This document shows, one piece after another, positions 35,601-45,900 of a stretch of 64,000 nucleotides of DNA. Below the pieces are notes generated by a model that saw only the letters and a program-made list of their open reading frames with translations, searched no databases and was not told the origin of the DNA. The stretch is from contig JAHBUE010000002.1 of NCBI GenBank assembly GCA_019638235.1, positions 248,001-312,000 of the forward strand. Direction: 5' to 3'. Source of the stretch: Cyclobacteriaceae bacterium (lineage in GTDB: Bacteria > Bacteroidota > Bacteroidia > Cytophagales > Cyclobacteriaceae). Position 1 is the first letter of the stretch. Each line of letters opens with the position of its first letter. A program made the translations under genes and the position numbers.

Positions 35601-35853
35601 AGTTTACCTGAAAGAAAACGATATAACCCGGATAACCTTAAAACCCGGAGATGTGTATGGCGATTTATTCAGCATAAACAGGAACGGATACAACCTGAAT
35701 ACAGTAGAGGCGGCAGAACGCTCGGTTGTATTCCGGATTGATTTAATGGATTTCTATTTTGTGATTGCCAACCATCATGAAATGGTAGAAAAAATTATCA
35801 GAAACGCTACCGAAAATGAAAAAGCTATAACCGAACCTGAACAACAACGTTAA
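32650..35853 (+). CDS. Npt1-like translocase / HEAT / cNMP-binding membrane protein
   Basis: The 1,067-residue protein starts with ~12 transmembrane helices (residues ~15-430) of the Npt1/ATP-ADP translocase (MFS-like) class, including VILLLLASFFMGAFLATFTVAAQTLF. HEAT-like helical repeats follow (about 440-900; VDYNVRHEALKTARKVKRPETWP), and a cyclic-nucleotide-binding beta-roll closes the protein (about 950-1060; VFIVAHGKVYLKENDITR, LKPGDVYGDLFS). GTG 32650 is preferred over ATG 32683 because the residues before the first helix match family N-termini. The pore may move nucleotides or only sense them. It is the first gene of a six-gene, same-strand operon, 27 nt ahead of the TIR-like gene. Confidence 0.82.
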   Translation: MKTGILHKSLRMQEGEEGRVILLLLASFFMGAFLATFTVAAQTLFLNNFDEQNDLPGAFAIGGAFGLVATIAYNFLQRKISFRFLAILSLLVVTVITAAIEYGRLYVEDINTIYYYGFTQLVPFTLIVLLVFWGTFNRFFNVRQSKRLVGTVDQGALVASVISFFLIPVVLPSLGDNETEQAESLYTISLVSIIIFTVLFIVLSAKFGGEQWSLAKERETNIKIAIPNFFKSRYLILLSVFIIVSIIALNFVQYSFLSVSTQRLKPEQLATFLALFEATVVIFAFLADTLTSERVLQDYGLRVAILINPAMIGIFTVAALIIGWAFGYTQDSPSFTIFFVMVAMSLLIIGAAKEAFDEPAFKLYQLPIDSNIKIDVQTKIEGIAAALGTMIAGGLIYLINRVHVFNLLHITLFTIPIVALWYFVGTRMYTNYRKTLRSTLIKNKANVEHTIEQEFTVDRVLEREITSSAEDKVLFGLRFMEKIEPALFENAIITLANSSHTQVRTFANEKIQQLGLDKDPSKDNDIRTLASQAQGATEDSDLLSIPPENLMKLSKSVKAADRMLAAKLLRKLISQRTIFILLELLRDVDYNVRHEALKTARKVKRPETWPTLIELLSSSSYCHQATAALIEAGEPVLPVLDTAFHKSGQNDVVMLRLVQIVGRIGGDAALDLLWKKADYPDKRIVNQILYSLRYVNYRATGRQANQVMDLLDAEIGKNIWNQAALHELPQTDTFRLLRSALREEIRINNDQITMLLSILYDPEAIQLVRENIDSGDPNGVAYAIELMDLFVDPDLKPKLFPLYDDIPMSRKLELLQPYFPRENYNPIQVINFILNRDFNLNNRWTKVCAVYTSAYLNRFRVSRGLIAQMFNRDKLLQETAAWVIYNKNKNTYHTISERLPHRDKRYLDSAIENNQLLDGLNDGFFLGIEMIMFLKQLPEFNGISGVLLAHLFDKIQSYDLQRDEKLRFTISEQSNPVFIVAHGKVYLKENDITRITLKPGDVYGDLFSINRNGYNLNTVEAAERSVVFRIDLMDFYFVIANHHEMVEKIIRNATENEKAITEPEQQR

Positions 35854-35880
35854 ACCAAAACTCTTGAATTTATTTACATT

Positions 35881-37320
35881 ATGAACCTGGAAATAGACGT
35901 ACTGATCACTTACCCGGATAAAGACAACGAAACTGCTGACGGCCAGGCCGGTTGGGTAACCCAATTTAAAAAGTTCCTCGACCTTATGCTTACCCAGGTG
36001 TTGGGTTCAAAGCCCAACATCATGCTTAAAAGCGAACATGATAGCATGACATCGCCAAAGCTTGATAATGCCGCCACATTAATCAACATACTCTCGCCCG
36101 ATTTTATTAAATCCGGGCAATGCCTTGATAACCTTGAAACCTTTTACCAGGCTGCCGAAGCCAGCGGTAAAAACAGAAACCGTGTTTTCAAGGTGTTCAA
36201 ACATCCGCTTTCCGTTCAGGAACAACCGCCACGTTTGCGCGAACTTATCGGGTACGAAATGTATCAACTCGATTCAGAAACCGGTGAAGTGCGCGAATAC
36301 ACCGACTACTTCAGCTCGGAAGCTGAACGGCAATACTGGATGAAGATGGTTGATCTCGCTTACGATATTTACGATACGCTGCTCCAGTTAAAAGGAACCG
36401 AAACAAAAGGCGAAGTCAAGAACATCTACAAACGCAAAACTATTTACTTAGCCGAAACCGGGCACGATCTGTCCGTGCAACGAAACATCATCAAGCGTGA
36501 GTTGCTGCGACACGGATATATTGTTACGCCAAACCAAACGCTGCCGGGCAACATTCACGACCTGGAGAAAATTGTAAAACGCGACCTGGAAGAAGCCAGC
36601 CTTTCCATTCACCTGGTTGGCGCTGCTTATGGTGAAATACCCGATGGATCGGATCAGTCGATTGTTGATTTGCAAAACCGGCTGGCTGCCGAAAAAAGTC
36701 AGCGGGTAGGCAAAGAACAGTTTGCGCGCCTCATCTGGATTTCACCGGTGCTTGTTAACGCAAGCGATCGGCAACGTGCCTTTATTGAAAACCTGAAACG
36801 CGACACCGATGCACAGGAAGGCGCAGAAATACTTCAAACGCCTTTGGAAGATTTCAAGAATATTATGCGCGAAGAACTGCTTGATGCCGATGAGAACAGG
36901 GTGTTGGATGAAACCGGGGGCAAATCGGTTTACTTAGTGCACGACCGCGTTGATCACCAGGAAATAAAACCCATTATAGAAGCGATTGAAAAAAATGGTT
37001 ACAAGGTATTGATGCCTGCGTTTGAAGGTGAGTTGCTTGACCTTCGTCAAAAGCACATTAACAACCTGCGCAACTTCGACACAGCCATTATCTATAAAGG
37101 AAAAGTAAACGATCAATGGGTGCGCATGAAAGTGCTTGACCTGTTGAAAGCGCCCGGGTTCGGGCGTAAAAAACCAATAAAAGGAAAAGCCGTGCTAACC
37201 AATTCCGGCACAGGCTTAAATCTTGACGCATTTAAAAATCAGAACCTGCGGTTGGTGCAGGCCGATCCGCGCGATACGGAGAAAACGATAAAAGCATTGT
37301 TGGATGAGTTTAATACTTAA
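35881..37320 (+). CDS. TIR-like multi-domain signalling protein
   Basis: The 479-residue cytosolic protein has three alpha/beta modules. Residues 1-165 form a TIR-like domain (IDVLITYPDKDNETADGQAGW, NAATLINILSPDFIKSGQCLDNLETF). About 180-330 is a DUF4062-like or second TIR-like module (KTIYLAETGHDLSVQRNIIKRELLRHGY, SLSIHLVGAAYGEIPDG). About 345-479 is a third, related module (KSVYLVHDRVDHQEIKPIIEAIEKNGY, NFDTAIIYKGKVNDQWVRMK). The catalytic Glu of NADase TIR domains is not clearly placed, so NAD cleavage is uncertain. Bacterial TIR proteins act in defence and cell-death signalling and as scaffolds. The gene is followed by the nSTAND NTPase. Confidence 0.78.
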   Translation: MNLEIDVLITYPDKDNETADGQAGWVTQFKKFLDLMLTQVLGSKPNIMLKSEHDSMTSPKLDNAATLINILSPDFIKSGQCLDNLETFYQAAEASGKNRNRVFKVFKHPLSVQEQPPRLRELIGYEMYQLDSETGEVREYTDYFSSEAERQYWMKMVDLAYDIYDTLLQLKGTETKGEVKNIYKRKTIYLAETGHDLSVQRNIIKRELLRHGYIVTPNQTLPGNIHDLEKIVKRDLEEASLSIHLVGAAYGEIPDGSDQSIVDLQNRLAAEKSQRVGKEQFARLIWISPVLVNASDRQRAFIENLKRDTDAQEGAEILQTPLEDFKNIMREELLDADENRVLDETGGKSVYLVHDRVDHQEIKPIIEAIEKNGYKVLMPAFEGELLDLRQKHINNLRNFDTAIIYKGKVNDQWVRMKVLDLLKAPGFGRKKPIKGKAVLTNSGTGLNLDAFKNQNLRLVQADPRDTEKTIKALLDEFNT

Positions 37321-37435
37321 GCTAAGTAAAATGATTAAAACAGCATACGAAAATAATCGTGATAAAGCTGGTACATATTCAAAAATCAAAATTCGTTAAT
37401 CGTTATTCATAGATGAAAAAATAATACCTAAAGCC

Positions 37436-40400
37436 ATGCCACAACACGTTGACGAAAAGGTATCGGTACTGAATCCGTTTCCCGGTTTGCGCCCCTTCAA
37501 AATTGAAGAGAGTCATCTTTTCTTTGGCCGCGAAGGCCAGAGCGATGAAGTGCTTCTCAAACTTTCCAAAAACCGGTTTGTAGGTGTTATCGGCCCTTCC
37601 GGTAGCGGTAAATCTTCCTTTATATATTGTGGTGTGCTGCCCATTTTATACGGAGGCTTCCTTACCGATGCCAGCCCGAATTGGGAAGTAGTAGTAACCC
37701 GCCCCGGTGCAGGCCCTATTGATAACCTTGCCGAATCATTATTAAAGAGCAACCCCGAATACCAGGATGCCGAGGTTGAAGAACAAAAAATCAAGCGTAC
37801 TATTTTCTCAACCTTGTTGCGAAGCAGTTCACTTGGGTTAGTAGAGGCCATTGAGCAATCGCGCAGATCAGCGGATGTCAACTACCTGATTCTGGTCGAT
37901 CAGTTTGAAGAACTTTTCCGCTTTAAAGACAGTACCGATCCGAATTCCGTAAACGAAACCTTAGCCTTTGTTAACCTGTTGATGGAGGCCGTGAATTACC
38001 CGGATGCTCCCATCTACGTAGCCATCACCATGCGTTCGGATTTTATTGGCGATTGTGCGCAGTTCCCCGAACTAACACGCAAAATCAATGACAGCCACTA
38101 CCTCATTCCGCAGCTTACACGCGATCAGAAACGCAGGGCCATTGAAGGGCCTGTAGCCGTTGGCGGAGCAACCATTACACCTCGGTTAGTTCAACAACTG
38201 TTAAATGATCTTGGCGATAACCCCGATCAGTTGCCCATTCTTCAACACGCGCTGATGCGCACCTGGAGTTACTGGTCAAGCTATCGCGATTATGAAGAAG
38301 AACCGCTCGACCTAAAACATTACGAGGCTATCGGTACCATGTCGGAGGCGTTGAGCATGCACGCCAACGAAGCCTATGACGAACTCACCGAATCGCAAAA
38401 GCATATTTGCGAAGTGCTGTTTAAAGCCATTACAGAAAAACGTGGTGAGAATTTTGGCATACGCAGGCCCACACGCCTGAATGAAATTGCCGCCATTGCA
38501 GGTTGCCCCGAAGAAGAAGTAGCCGAAGTGATTGAAAAATTCCGCGAGCAGGGTCGTTCGCTGTTAACGCCTGCACACGGCACGCCTGTCACTTCCAAAT
38601 CTATGGTAGATATTTCGCATGAAAGCCTCATGCGGATATGGGTGAGGTTGAAAAACTGGGTAGATGATGAAGCCGATGCCGTGCAGATGTATTTGCGATT
38701 GGCAGAGGCAGCCTCTATGTACCAGGTGGGCAAAGCCGGCTTGTGGCGTCCGCCCGATTTGCAGCTTGCGCTTAACTGGTTAGCCAAACATAAACCTACC
38801 TTGGTTTGGGGGCAGCGTTACAACCCCGCTTTTGAACGCACCATGATCTTCCTTGAGTATTCAAGGAAAGAGTTTGAAATGGAGCAGCGCATACGCGAGA
38901 TACAACAAAAGCGTAAACTTCAGCGGGCAAGAATTACCGCATTGGTGTTTGGCGCGTTAACGGTGGTTGCATTAGTATTTCTTGTATTTGCTTTTATCCA
39001 AAAAGGTATTGCTGATGATAAAAAATTAGAAGCTTTAAAAGAAAAAGAAAGAGCGGAAAAAAATGAAAAGGACGCAATAGCTGCCCGAATTGAAGCCGAT
39101 GCTGAGCGTGATAAAGCAGTTGCTGCACAGAAGTTAGCAGAAGAAGCAAAGCTTGCCGAAGAACAACAACGCCTGAAAGCTGAGGAAAACGAACGGATTG
39201 CACGAGAGCAGGAAGAAGAAGCGCAAAGACAAAAACTCCGCGCCCAGGAAAATGAAAAAACAGCTAAAGACAACGAAAAATTAGCCAAGGAAAATGAGGA
39301 AAAAGCTAATATAGCCCGTGCTGATGCAACCAGTAAACGCTACGTTGCACAAGGCAAAGCTATGGCCCTTCAATCCATAACCCTGACCAGCGACCCGCAA
39401 TTAGAAGCCTTGTTGGCGCAGCAGGCTTACAACTTTAATACAACCCATGACGGCTACCCTTTTGATACAGATATCTACAATGGCCTGTATTTCGCTTTGA
39501 AAAACAAACTTGATGCTAACGGCAAGCCCGATCCGCATCCGCTCATCAAAAGTTTAAAAGGGCACGATGCCGGTAATGCCCGCGCCCTGGTTACCCATGG
39601 CAAGGATGAACATATTTATTCGGGCGGAAGCGATGGACGGATTATCCGGTGGACGCACGTAAGAGGTGTGTGGCAACCGGAAATATTGGTGGATAAAACC
39701 AAACGCGCCAACTACCAGGTGTATAGTATGGACATAAGTCCGGACGAAACCAAACTTGTGGCAGCCGGGCTGTACACCCTCAATGAACAAAACAACTATG
39801 TTGAACTGTACGACCTTTCCAATATGAAAGCGGAACCCAAAAAAATTACAGGATTCAGATACAGCGTTGAAGATGTTCACTTCACACCCGATGGCAACGG
39901 AATTTATGCACGCGACAACGGTGGGATGAGTATAAAATTAGCCGACTTCAATACGGCAAAAGAAGTTATAAAACCCCCGGTAAAAATAAATGCCATCAGC
40001 CTGAGCGATGACGGTAAAAAATTAGCTGGCGCTGGCGATAACGGAACACTCTATATATGGGATGTTACCAATAACTACGCAGTAACTGAAGTTCGTAATC
40101 TTGGCCGGCACCTGACAGCGCTCACCTGGCATCCGAAAGACAACTTGATTATTGTGGGTAATGAAGCCGGGTTGTTGCGCATTGTGCAAAACGGAATATT
40201 GGTACGTAACCTTCCGGGGCATGACGAGCCAATAGAAGAAATCAAGTACAATCATGGTGCAACCTTCTTTGCCTCGGCAAGCAAAGACCGGTCGGTGCGG
40301 ATATGGAAAACCAACGAGCTTAACCAACCCCCTATCCGGTTGTTAGATCACTCCGATTGGGTATGGTCGCTCACGTTCTCGCCCGATGATGAACAGATTA

Positions 40401-40618
40401 TGGTGGGCTTGCAAAGCAGCAGACAGAGTGTGCGCGCGGGCACCATTCTTGACGAAGAAAGTATCCGGGCCTACCCAACTAAGATTTCTTCTATGGCCAA
40501 TATCCTGTGCAGCGAATTCATCAAACGCAACATGAGTGAAGATGAATGGGTTATTTATGCGGGAGATGACCTTACACTTGAAAAAACTTGTCCGAATATT
40601 CCTGACAGTAAAAACTAA
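37436..40618 (+). CDS. Membrane-spanning nSTAND NTPase with coiled coil and WD40 repeats
   Basis: The 1,060-residue protein begins with LNPFPGLRPF and FFGRE, marks of novel-STAND NTPases, with Walker A GPSGSGKS at 53-60, Walker B LILVDQFEE at 151-159 and a winged-helix region (to ~480). A single transmembrane helix lies at about 500-522, followed by a charged coiled coil (525-640) and a C-terminal beta-propeller of WD40 repeats (about 700-1030; HIYSGGSDGRIIRW, FFASASKDRSVRIW). The helix should put the NTPase in the cytosol and the coiled coil/propeller in the periplasm. STAND proteins assemble into signalling oligomers on ligand binding. The next gene begins 4 nt later. Confidence 0.87.
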   Translation: MPQHVDEKVSVLNPFPGLRPFKIEESHLFFGREGQSDEVLLKLSKNRFVGVIGPSGSGKSSFIYCGVLPILYGGFLTDASPNWEVVVTRPGAGPIDNLAESLLKSNPEYQDAEVEEQKIKRTIFSTLLRSSSLGLVEAIEQSRRSADVNYLILVDQFEELFRFKDSTDPNSVNETLAFVNLLMEAVNYPDAPIYVAITMRSDFIGDCAQFPELTRKINDSHYLIPQLTRDQKRRAIEGPVAVGGATITPRLVQQLLNDLGDNPDQLPILQHALMRTWSYWSSYRDYEEEPLDLKHYEAIGTMSEALSMHANEAYDELTESQKHICEVLFKAITEKRGENFGIRRPTRLNEIAAIAGCPEEEVAEVIEKFREQGRSLLTPAHGTPVTSKSMVDISHESLMRIWVRLKNWVDDEADAVQMYLRLAEAASMYQVGKAGLWRPPDLQLALNWLAKHKPTLVWGQRYNPAFERTMIFLEYSRKEFEMEQRIREIQQKRKLQRARITALVFGALTVVALVFLVFAFIQKGIADDKKLEALKEKERAEKNEKDAIAARIEADAERDKAVAAQKLAEEAKLAEEQQRLKAEENERIAREQEEEAQRQKLRAQENEKTAKDNEKLAKENEEKANIARADATSKRYVAQGKAMALQSITLTSDPQLEALLAQQAYNFNTTHDGYPFDTDIYNGLYFALKNKLDANGKPDPHPLIKSLKGHDAGNARALVTHGKDEHIYSGGSDGRIIRWTHVRGVWQPEILVDKTKRANYQVYSMDISPDETKLVAAGLYTLNEQNNYVELYDLSNMKAEPKKITGFRYSVEDVHFTPDGNGIYARDNGGMSIKLADFNTAKEVIKPPVKINAISLSDDGKKLAGAGDNGTLYIWDVTNNYAVTEVRNLGRHLTALTWHPKDNLIIVGNEAGLLRIVQNGILVRNLPGHDEPIEEIKYNHGATFFASASKDRSVRIWKTNELNQPPIRLLDHSDWVWSLTFSPDDEQIMVGLQSSRQSVRAGTILDEESIRAYPTKISSMANILCSEFIKRNMSEDEWVIYAGDDLTLEKTCPNIPDSKN

Positions 40619-40621
40619 TAC

Positions 40622-41701
40622 GTGAATATGAAAAGACTTCTACTGATTGGTTTATTGATTACTTCATCTGTCGGGGTGTTTGCCCAGTGTGCGCAAACGT
40701 TGCGGTTGGCGCGCGCTACCTACGAACAGGGTCGCTTACACGAAATTGAATCGCAACTGCAAGGCTGCCTTGAATCTCCTGAAAGAGGCGGGTTCAGCAA
40801 GCAGGACAAACAACTTCGTGTTGAAGCGCTCAAAATTCTTTGTATGAGTTACATCTACTTAGAAGAGCCGCAAAAGGCCGACAACACCATGCTTAAACTC
40901 AAACAGGCCGATCCGTACTACCGCCCTAATGAAGCCGTTGACCCTGCCGAATTTGTTGCCCTGTACAAATCGTTTCGCGAAGAGCCGGTTTATCGCATAG
41001 GCGCAAGACTTGGCGTTAATTTCTCACGGCCTAATGTGAGCGAACTCATTACCGTAATTGAATTAGCGGAAGACAGCGAATATAAGGAGCAGGCTGCTTT
41101 TCAATTTGGTGCAGTAATAGATGTACCGGTTACGTTGTTTCAGCAAAAAGATAAATGGACACTGCACGGAGAGTTATTATTCCAGCAAAGACGCTTCGGC
41201 ATTAACCAGAAGGAAGCTGTTCTTGATCCCTTTACAGGCGAGAGCCGCGTCAATCAATTTGAGGGGGCTGAATCGCAGATAGCCATCTCCCTGCCCGTAA
41301 CATTAGAGTATAAATTCCTGAACACAAAATTCAATCCGTACATCGCAGTAGGTATCTCTACCGATTATCTCGCTAACAGCAAACTCACCGCTGAACGAAA
41401 GAAGGAAGGTGAGCCGGGTGTGCCCGAACGCGGTGAACACTTAGAGCGAACTAAACTTAACCTAAGCGGATTAGCCGCAGTTGGTATCAAGTGGCCTACC
41501 GGCCCGGGATTTATTGTGCTTGAAGTACGGTACGCGCACGGGTTAAACAACATGAGCACGCCCGAAACCGCTTATGCCAATCAATCGCTGGCATTAGATT
41601 ACGGTTATGCCGATTCGGTTTTTAAACTCTCGTCACTGTCGGTGGCCGGTTCATTTGTATTCAATAAACACAACCCTAAAAAACTTACATCCCGAAAATG
41701 A
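40622..41701 (+). CDS. TPR plus outer-membrane barrel protein
   Basis: The 359-residue protein has a signal peptide (to about VFAQ), a TPR-like helical region (about 25-115: QTLRLARATYEQGRLHEIESQL, MSYIYLEEPQKADNTMLKLKQAD) and a C-terminal ~230-residue barrel-like region with PVYRIGARLGVNFSRP, VTLEYKFLNTKFNPYIAVGISTDYLAN and final strand LSSLSVAGSFVFNKH, of the PorT type. It is placed in the outer membrane with periplasmic TPRs able to contact the propeller of the upstream NTPase. It overlaps the next gene by 4 nt. Confidence 0.82.
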   Translation: MNMKRLLLIGLLITSSVGVFAQCAQTLRLARATYEQGRLHEIESQLQGCLESPERGGFSKQDKQLRVEALKILCMSYIYLEEPQKADNTMLKLKQADPYYRPNEAVDPAEFVALYKSFREEPVYRIGARLGVNFSRPNVSELITVIELAEDSEYKEQAAFQFGAVIDVPVTLFQQKDKWTLHGELLFQQRRFGINQKEAVLDPFTGESRVNQFEGAESQIAISLPVTLEYKFLNTKFNPYIAVGISTDYLANSKLTAERKKEGEPGVPERGEHLERTKLNLSGLAAVGIKWPTGPGFIVLEVRYAHGLNNMSTPETAYANQSLALDYGYADSVFKLSSLSVAGSFVFNKHNPKKLTSRK

Positions 41702-42981
41702 AATCCAGATTGCCACTATTTTTCCTGTTATTGATATCGGCATGTACGAGCATGGAGAATGCCGAACTGACCACACGCGCTACGTTCATTAAAACCTATA
41801 GTGGCATAAGGGGTATTGAAGCAGCCGCTGCCGAACTAACACCCGATGGCTTTATTGTACTCGGAAACATGACCATCACCCGCGACTCTGTATTGACAGT
41901 GGTCTTCAAAACCGATAAACGCGGCAACCGCACCACACCCATACAATACTTCCCCGGTGGTTCGGGCAATGCTATTAAAGCATTGCCTGATAATCAGGGT
42001 TACTTAGTTGTGGGAGAGCGCATAAAAGTAAATCCGCAGGATCCTGAAACCAGCAACATTGATATATACGAGGCCCGTATGCTTCACGTCAACAACAACC
42101 TTGATGTAGTCAACAATTTTTATCGCGCTGATGTAAGCGGGCAAGCCATCATTACAGATTATAAAGCTGTTACATTAACAATTACACCCGATGAAAAAAT
42201 AGTTGTTCTTGGCTCATACCAGGGAGCCCTTAATACACCGGAACGGCCGTACATTGAAATATTCGATGCTAACCTTACCTCAGAAACGTTTACAGAATAT
42301 GCGGCACTGGAAAGAAGCTATAAAAATGCAAAATCAATTCATCACCTGAATGAAAACCTGATCTGGGCAAGTGCCATTGCGTTGGAGCAGCAGAATTTTG
42401 ATTTCTCCTATGCCTCCGTTCCCGTTGTAAAAGAAGGTTCTGTATTTACCCGCTACACCAGCATTGGTGAAAATACCCCGCTTTCGCAGTCGTTGCGGGT
42501 AGATGACATTCAACCTTTTAAATTTCAAGGACTTGGTTTTGGCGTGGTCGGTACCCGCTCAAACCCGAACGGCACAAATGCCAATATCATTTTCTTCCGG
42601 ACAGATTCCCAGGGAAACATTCGCGAAACCACTGTTAACTATTTTGATGCCATCAGCGGTGAAACTACCGAAACAACCTCCTCCATACAGGATTACGGAA
42701 CTGCCATAACCGGAACCTCCGATGGCGGGTTTGTAATAGCCGGGCATTATGTTACCAACACACAACAGGGAAACGGGTTAAACGACATTGTATTGATAAA
42801 GGTGGACCTCAATGGAAATTTAATATGGATGAAAACCTTTGGAGGCACAGGCAGTGAAACCGTAAGCACCATCCGGGAAACAGACGATTACGGGCTGCTT
42901 GTTTGCGGTACGAACGTGATCGGGGGAGTGCCCTCTATTTTTCTTATTAAAACAGACGCAAACGGTGAGTTAAAGAATTAA
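41698..42981 (+). CDS. Propeller-like lipoprotein
   Basis: The 427-residue protein starts MKSRLPLFFLLLISACTSME, a lipoprotein signal with lipobox Cys16. The rest shows repeated short motifs of beta-propeller proteins (LTPDGFIVLGNMTIT, LTITPDEKIVVLGSYQG, ITGTSDGGFVIAGHYV, IRETDDYGLLVCGTNV), with 'D-L-x-G-N-L-I-W-M-K-T-F-G-G' typical of surface-associated repeat proteins. It ends 3 nt before the giant T9SS cargo gene, which it may help to anchor or present. Function unknown. Confidence 0.78.
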   Translation: MKSRLPLFFLLLISACTSMENAELTTRATFIKTYSGIRGIEAAAAELTPDGFIVLGNMTITRDSVLTVVFKTDKRGNRTTPIQYFPGGSGNAIKALPDNQGYLVVGERIKVNPQDPETSNIDIYEARMLHVNNNLDVVNNFYRADVSGQAIITDYKAVTLTITPDEKIVVLGSYQGALNTPERPYIEIFDANLTSETFTEYAALERSYKNAKSIHHLNENLIWASAIALEQQNFDFSYASVPVVKEGSVFTRYTSIGENTPLSQSLRVDDIQPFKFQGLGFGVVGTRSNPNGTNANIIFFRTDSQGNIRETTVNYFDAISGETTETTSSIQDYGTAITGTSDGGFVIAGHYVTNTQQGNGLNDIVLIKVDLNGNLIWMKTFGGTGSETVSTIRETDDYGLLVCGTNVIGGVPSIFLIKTDANGELKN

Positions 42982-42984
42982 TCT

Positions 42985-45900
42985 ATGGTAAAAAGGCTTT
43001 ACTTTCTTATTCTTTTAATTTTGGTTTTATCGCTAAGTGCTTGGGCCCAACCTGAACCCACCAACCACGCGACAGGATTTTCTGTTACTGCAACAAGCAG
43101 TACGGCAATAACAGTAGCATGGACAGGGGCGACAGGCGCTACATTACCAGAATTTTACCTTATTGTAGGTCGTGAACTACCCGGAGGAACATTTGTTACT
43201 GTTGCAGATGGCCCGGAGATTCCGGCCGATGCCGACTGGACGGACGGTAATTTTGCTGCCATTGTATCCCATTCGGCAGGTGCAAATTCATTACCCGTTA
43301 CAGGGCTTGACCCCGAAACAGAATATGAATTTTCCATCTACTCTTACCAACGATCAGGGGGTAGTGGTGGAAATTCCAATTATAAAACCGGGGGGCAGCC
43401 AACTGCAAGTGATTTCACTTTTTCTGTTGAACCGGGAGGGCATTCTGCAACGTTTACAGCGACCTTAAACGGCAATACAACTATTGACCTTGAATTTGAA
43501 GATGCAAATACTTTAAGTAATGCTGTTGGTTACGTGCTATACCGAAATGCAGGCAGTGCAGTAAATCTAAGTGGGTTGAATGATGGTGCTGCCCCTCCTA
43601 ATCCGTTGAACGGTGCAACATTAGTTACAACTACAAATGCATCTGCAACAAGCTACAGCGATGCGGGTTTACAGGGTGGAGTAACCTACCATTACGCATT
43701 AGTTCCTTTTAATTACAATGGAAGTAATGCCGGAACATATAACTTCTTAAATAATGGCGCTGCACCAACAGCCTCTGCAATAACAACATTAGTTGTAACA
43801 CTGAATCAAATTTCCGGACCCGGCAGTAACATTGCTGCAAATCCTTTGAATAGCGCTTCAACCAACCAGGCTATACTAGGTTTCTCCATTACTACCAACG
43901 GCCCAACCACTTTCAACGCACTTACAGTTTCGCTCACCTCTACAGCTACCGGCAAGTTCCTCAACCCGAGAATATTCAAATCTGCTGACACTTCTTTTGG
44001 TGGAGATGCCAGCATCAACACCGGTACAATTGGCACTCAGCTACAATTTACCGGAATAAACGATGTACTCTCAGGCGCAGGTACAACCAACTACTTTGTT
44101 GTAGTAAATGTTGAATCAACAGTAAGTGCCGTTACACCTTCAATACAACCTTCCTTTACACAAGCCAACATCACCTTTACCAGTCCACCGGTAACCCCGG
44201 GCGCCTTAACCATTACCGGTACAGATTATTCGTTTGTGGATGCCACACCTCCTGCTGTTGTATCAACTACACCTTCAGACAACGCAACAGGGGTTTCAGT
44301 GTTGCTGAACCAATTCAGCATTACTTTCAGTGAACCTGTTGTGCTGACAAGTGATTATGATGTAAGCGATGCCACAAAAAGAATTGTGCTCTATAACGAT
44401 GATGCGAACAATATCGTGGAGACCATCGCTGAAGCCAACATTAACATTGCCGGTAATGTTGTAACCTTTACTATAAGCGCCTCACTGGAAGACAACACCA
44501 ATTATGACATTATTATTGGGAACCAGGTTTTTGAAGACCTGATAGGCAATGTGTTCACAGGAATACCGCAAAACAGTTGGGATTTTGATACGGAACTGGC
44601 GCCATCGCTTTCACCAACTGGTGCGGTAACGCGCTGCATTGGAGATGTACAAACAATAACCGGGGCACGTTTTACAGGAACCGGTGGAACGGGTAATACC
44701 CAACCATTTGTATTTATCGATGGAGTGCAGGTCCCTCCGGGTAATATTTCAGCGTATACTAGCGGGTCAGTTACGTTTACTGTTCCAACAAATGCACCGA
44801 TAGGAACAGGCCCGATAACCGTTCAGAATCAGGATAATTTTCTTATGAGTAGTAATAGCCGGTCAATTACGGTTCATCCGCAAATTGACACGGGCTTACC
44901 CGTAATACCCGCAACATTAACCCCTGCTCAAAACACAAGTGTTAATATTCAAATACAGAATACCCAAAGCAGCAACTATACCTATTCACTTATTGCCAAT
45001 TCAACACCAGGGGGCTACACGGCAACCACTCAAACAACAACAGGGAACAATGGAAACCGGACCCTGACCACAACACCAGCGCTTTCTGTAATTGGAGATT
45101 ATACTTACAGGATAGATGTATCCAGAACCGGTTGCACAACCCGAACATTAAGTAATACGCCTTTTACCTTAACTATTGCACCTCTTTCAGTAACAGTCAG
45201 TGCAACGGAAACATCCGTTTGTATAGGGAGCAGCACAACATTAATCGGTTCCGTAAGTGGCGGAACGGGATTTTATCAATTCAGGTGGACATCTGATCCC
45301 GCTGGTTATTCATCAAACAACTCAAGCCCAACGGTTTCCCCGACAACAGATATTCGGTATATCCTTGAAGTAGAAGATAATTCAGGGAATACTGCAACTG
45401 GCTTTGTTGATATTACTATAAACCCAATTACTACAGCAAGTTTTGAACCGGCACCTGGTGAAACAGTTGTTAGAACTAATTACACAATTGAAAACCGAAA
45501 CTATCAGTTGTATGGTTTGCCCGTTGGAGGTACTTTTAGTGGTCAGGGGGTGTCCTTACTTAGTGATGGAAACTACTACTTCAATCCACAAAATGCAGGG
45601 GTTGGTGAGTGGGATATAGTATATTCTTTCACGAATGCTTTTGGGTGCACTGACCAAGCCACTGAACAATTCAAAGTTGCTTTGAACGCTATTGTTGGTC
45701 TAGATCCGTCTTACTGTAGAAATGTAATTACTGATGGGCCATTAACTCATAGTATTGCTGCTTTTCCTCCATCAGGCTGGCAATTCACCCGAATTGTATT
45801 TTATAGGTACGATCATACAACTTTCAATTATTGCATAACGGAAGCAGCACCCGTATTTCCTTTTTGTGGAACACCAAACCCCCTTACGGTTACCTCTGTT

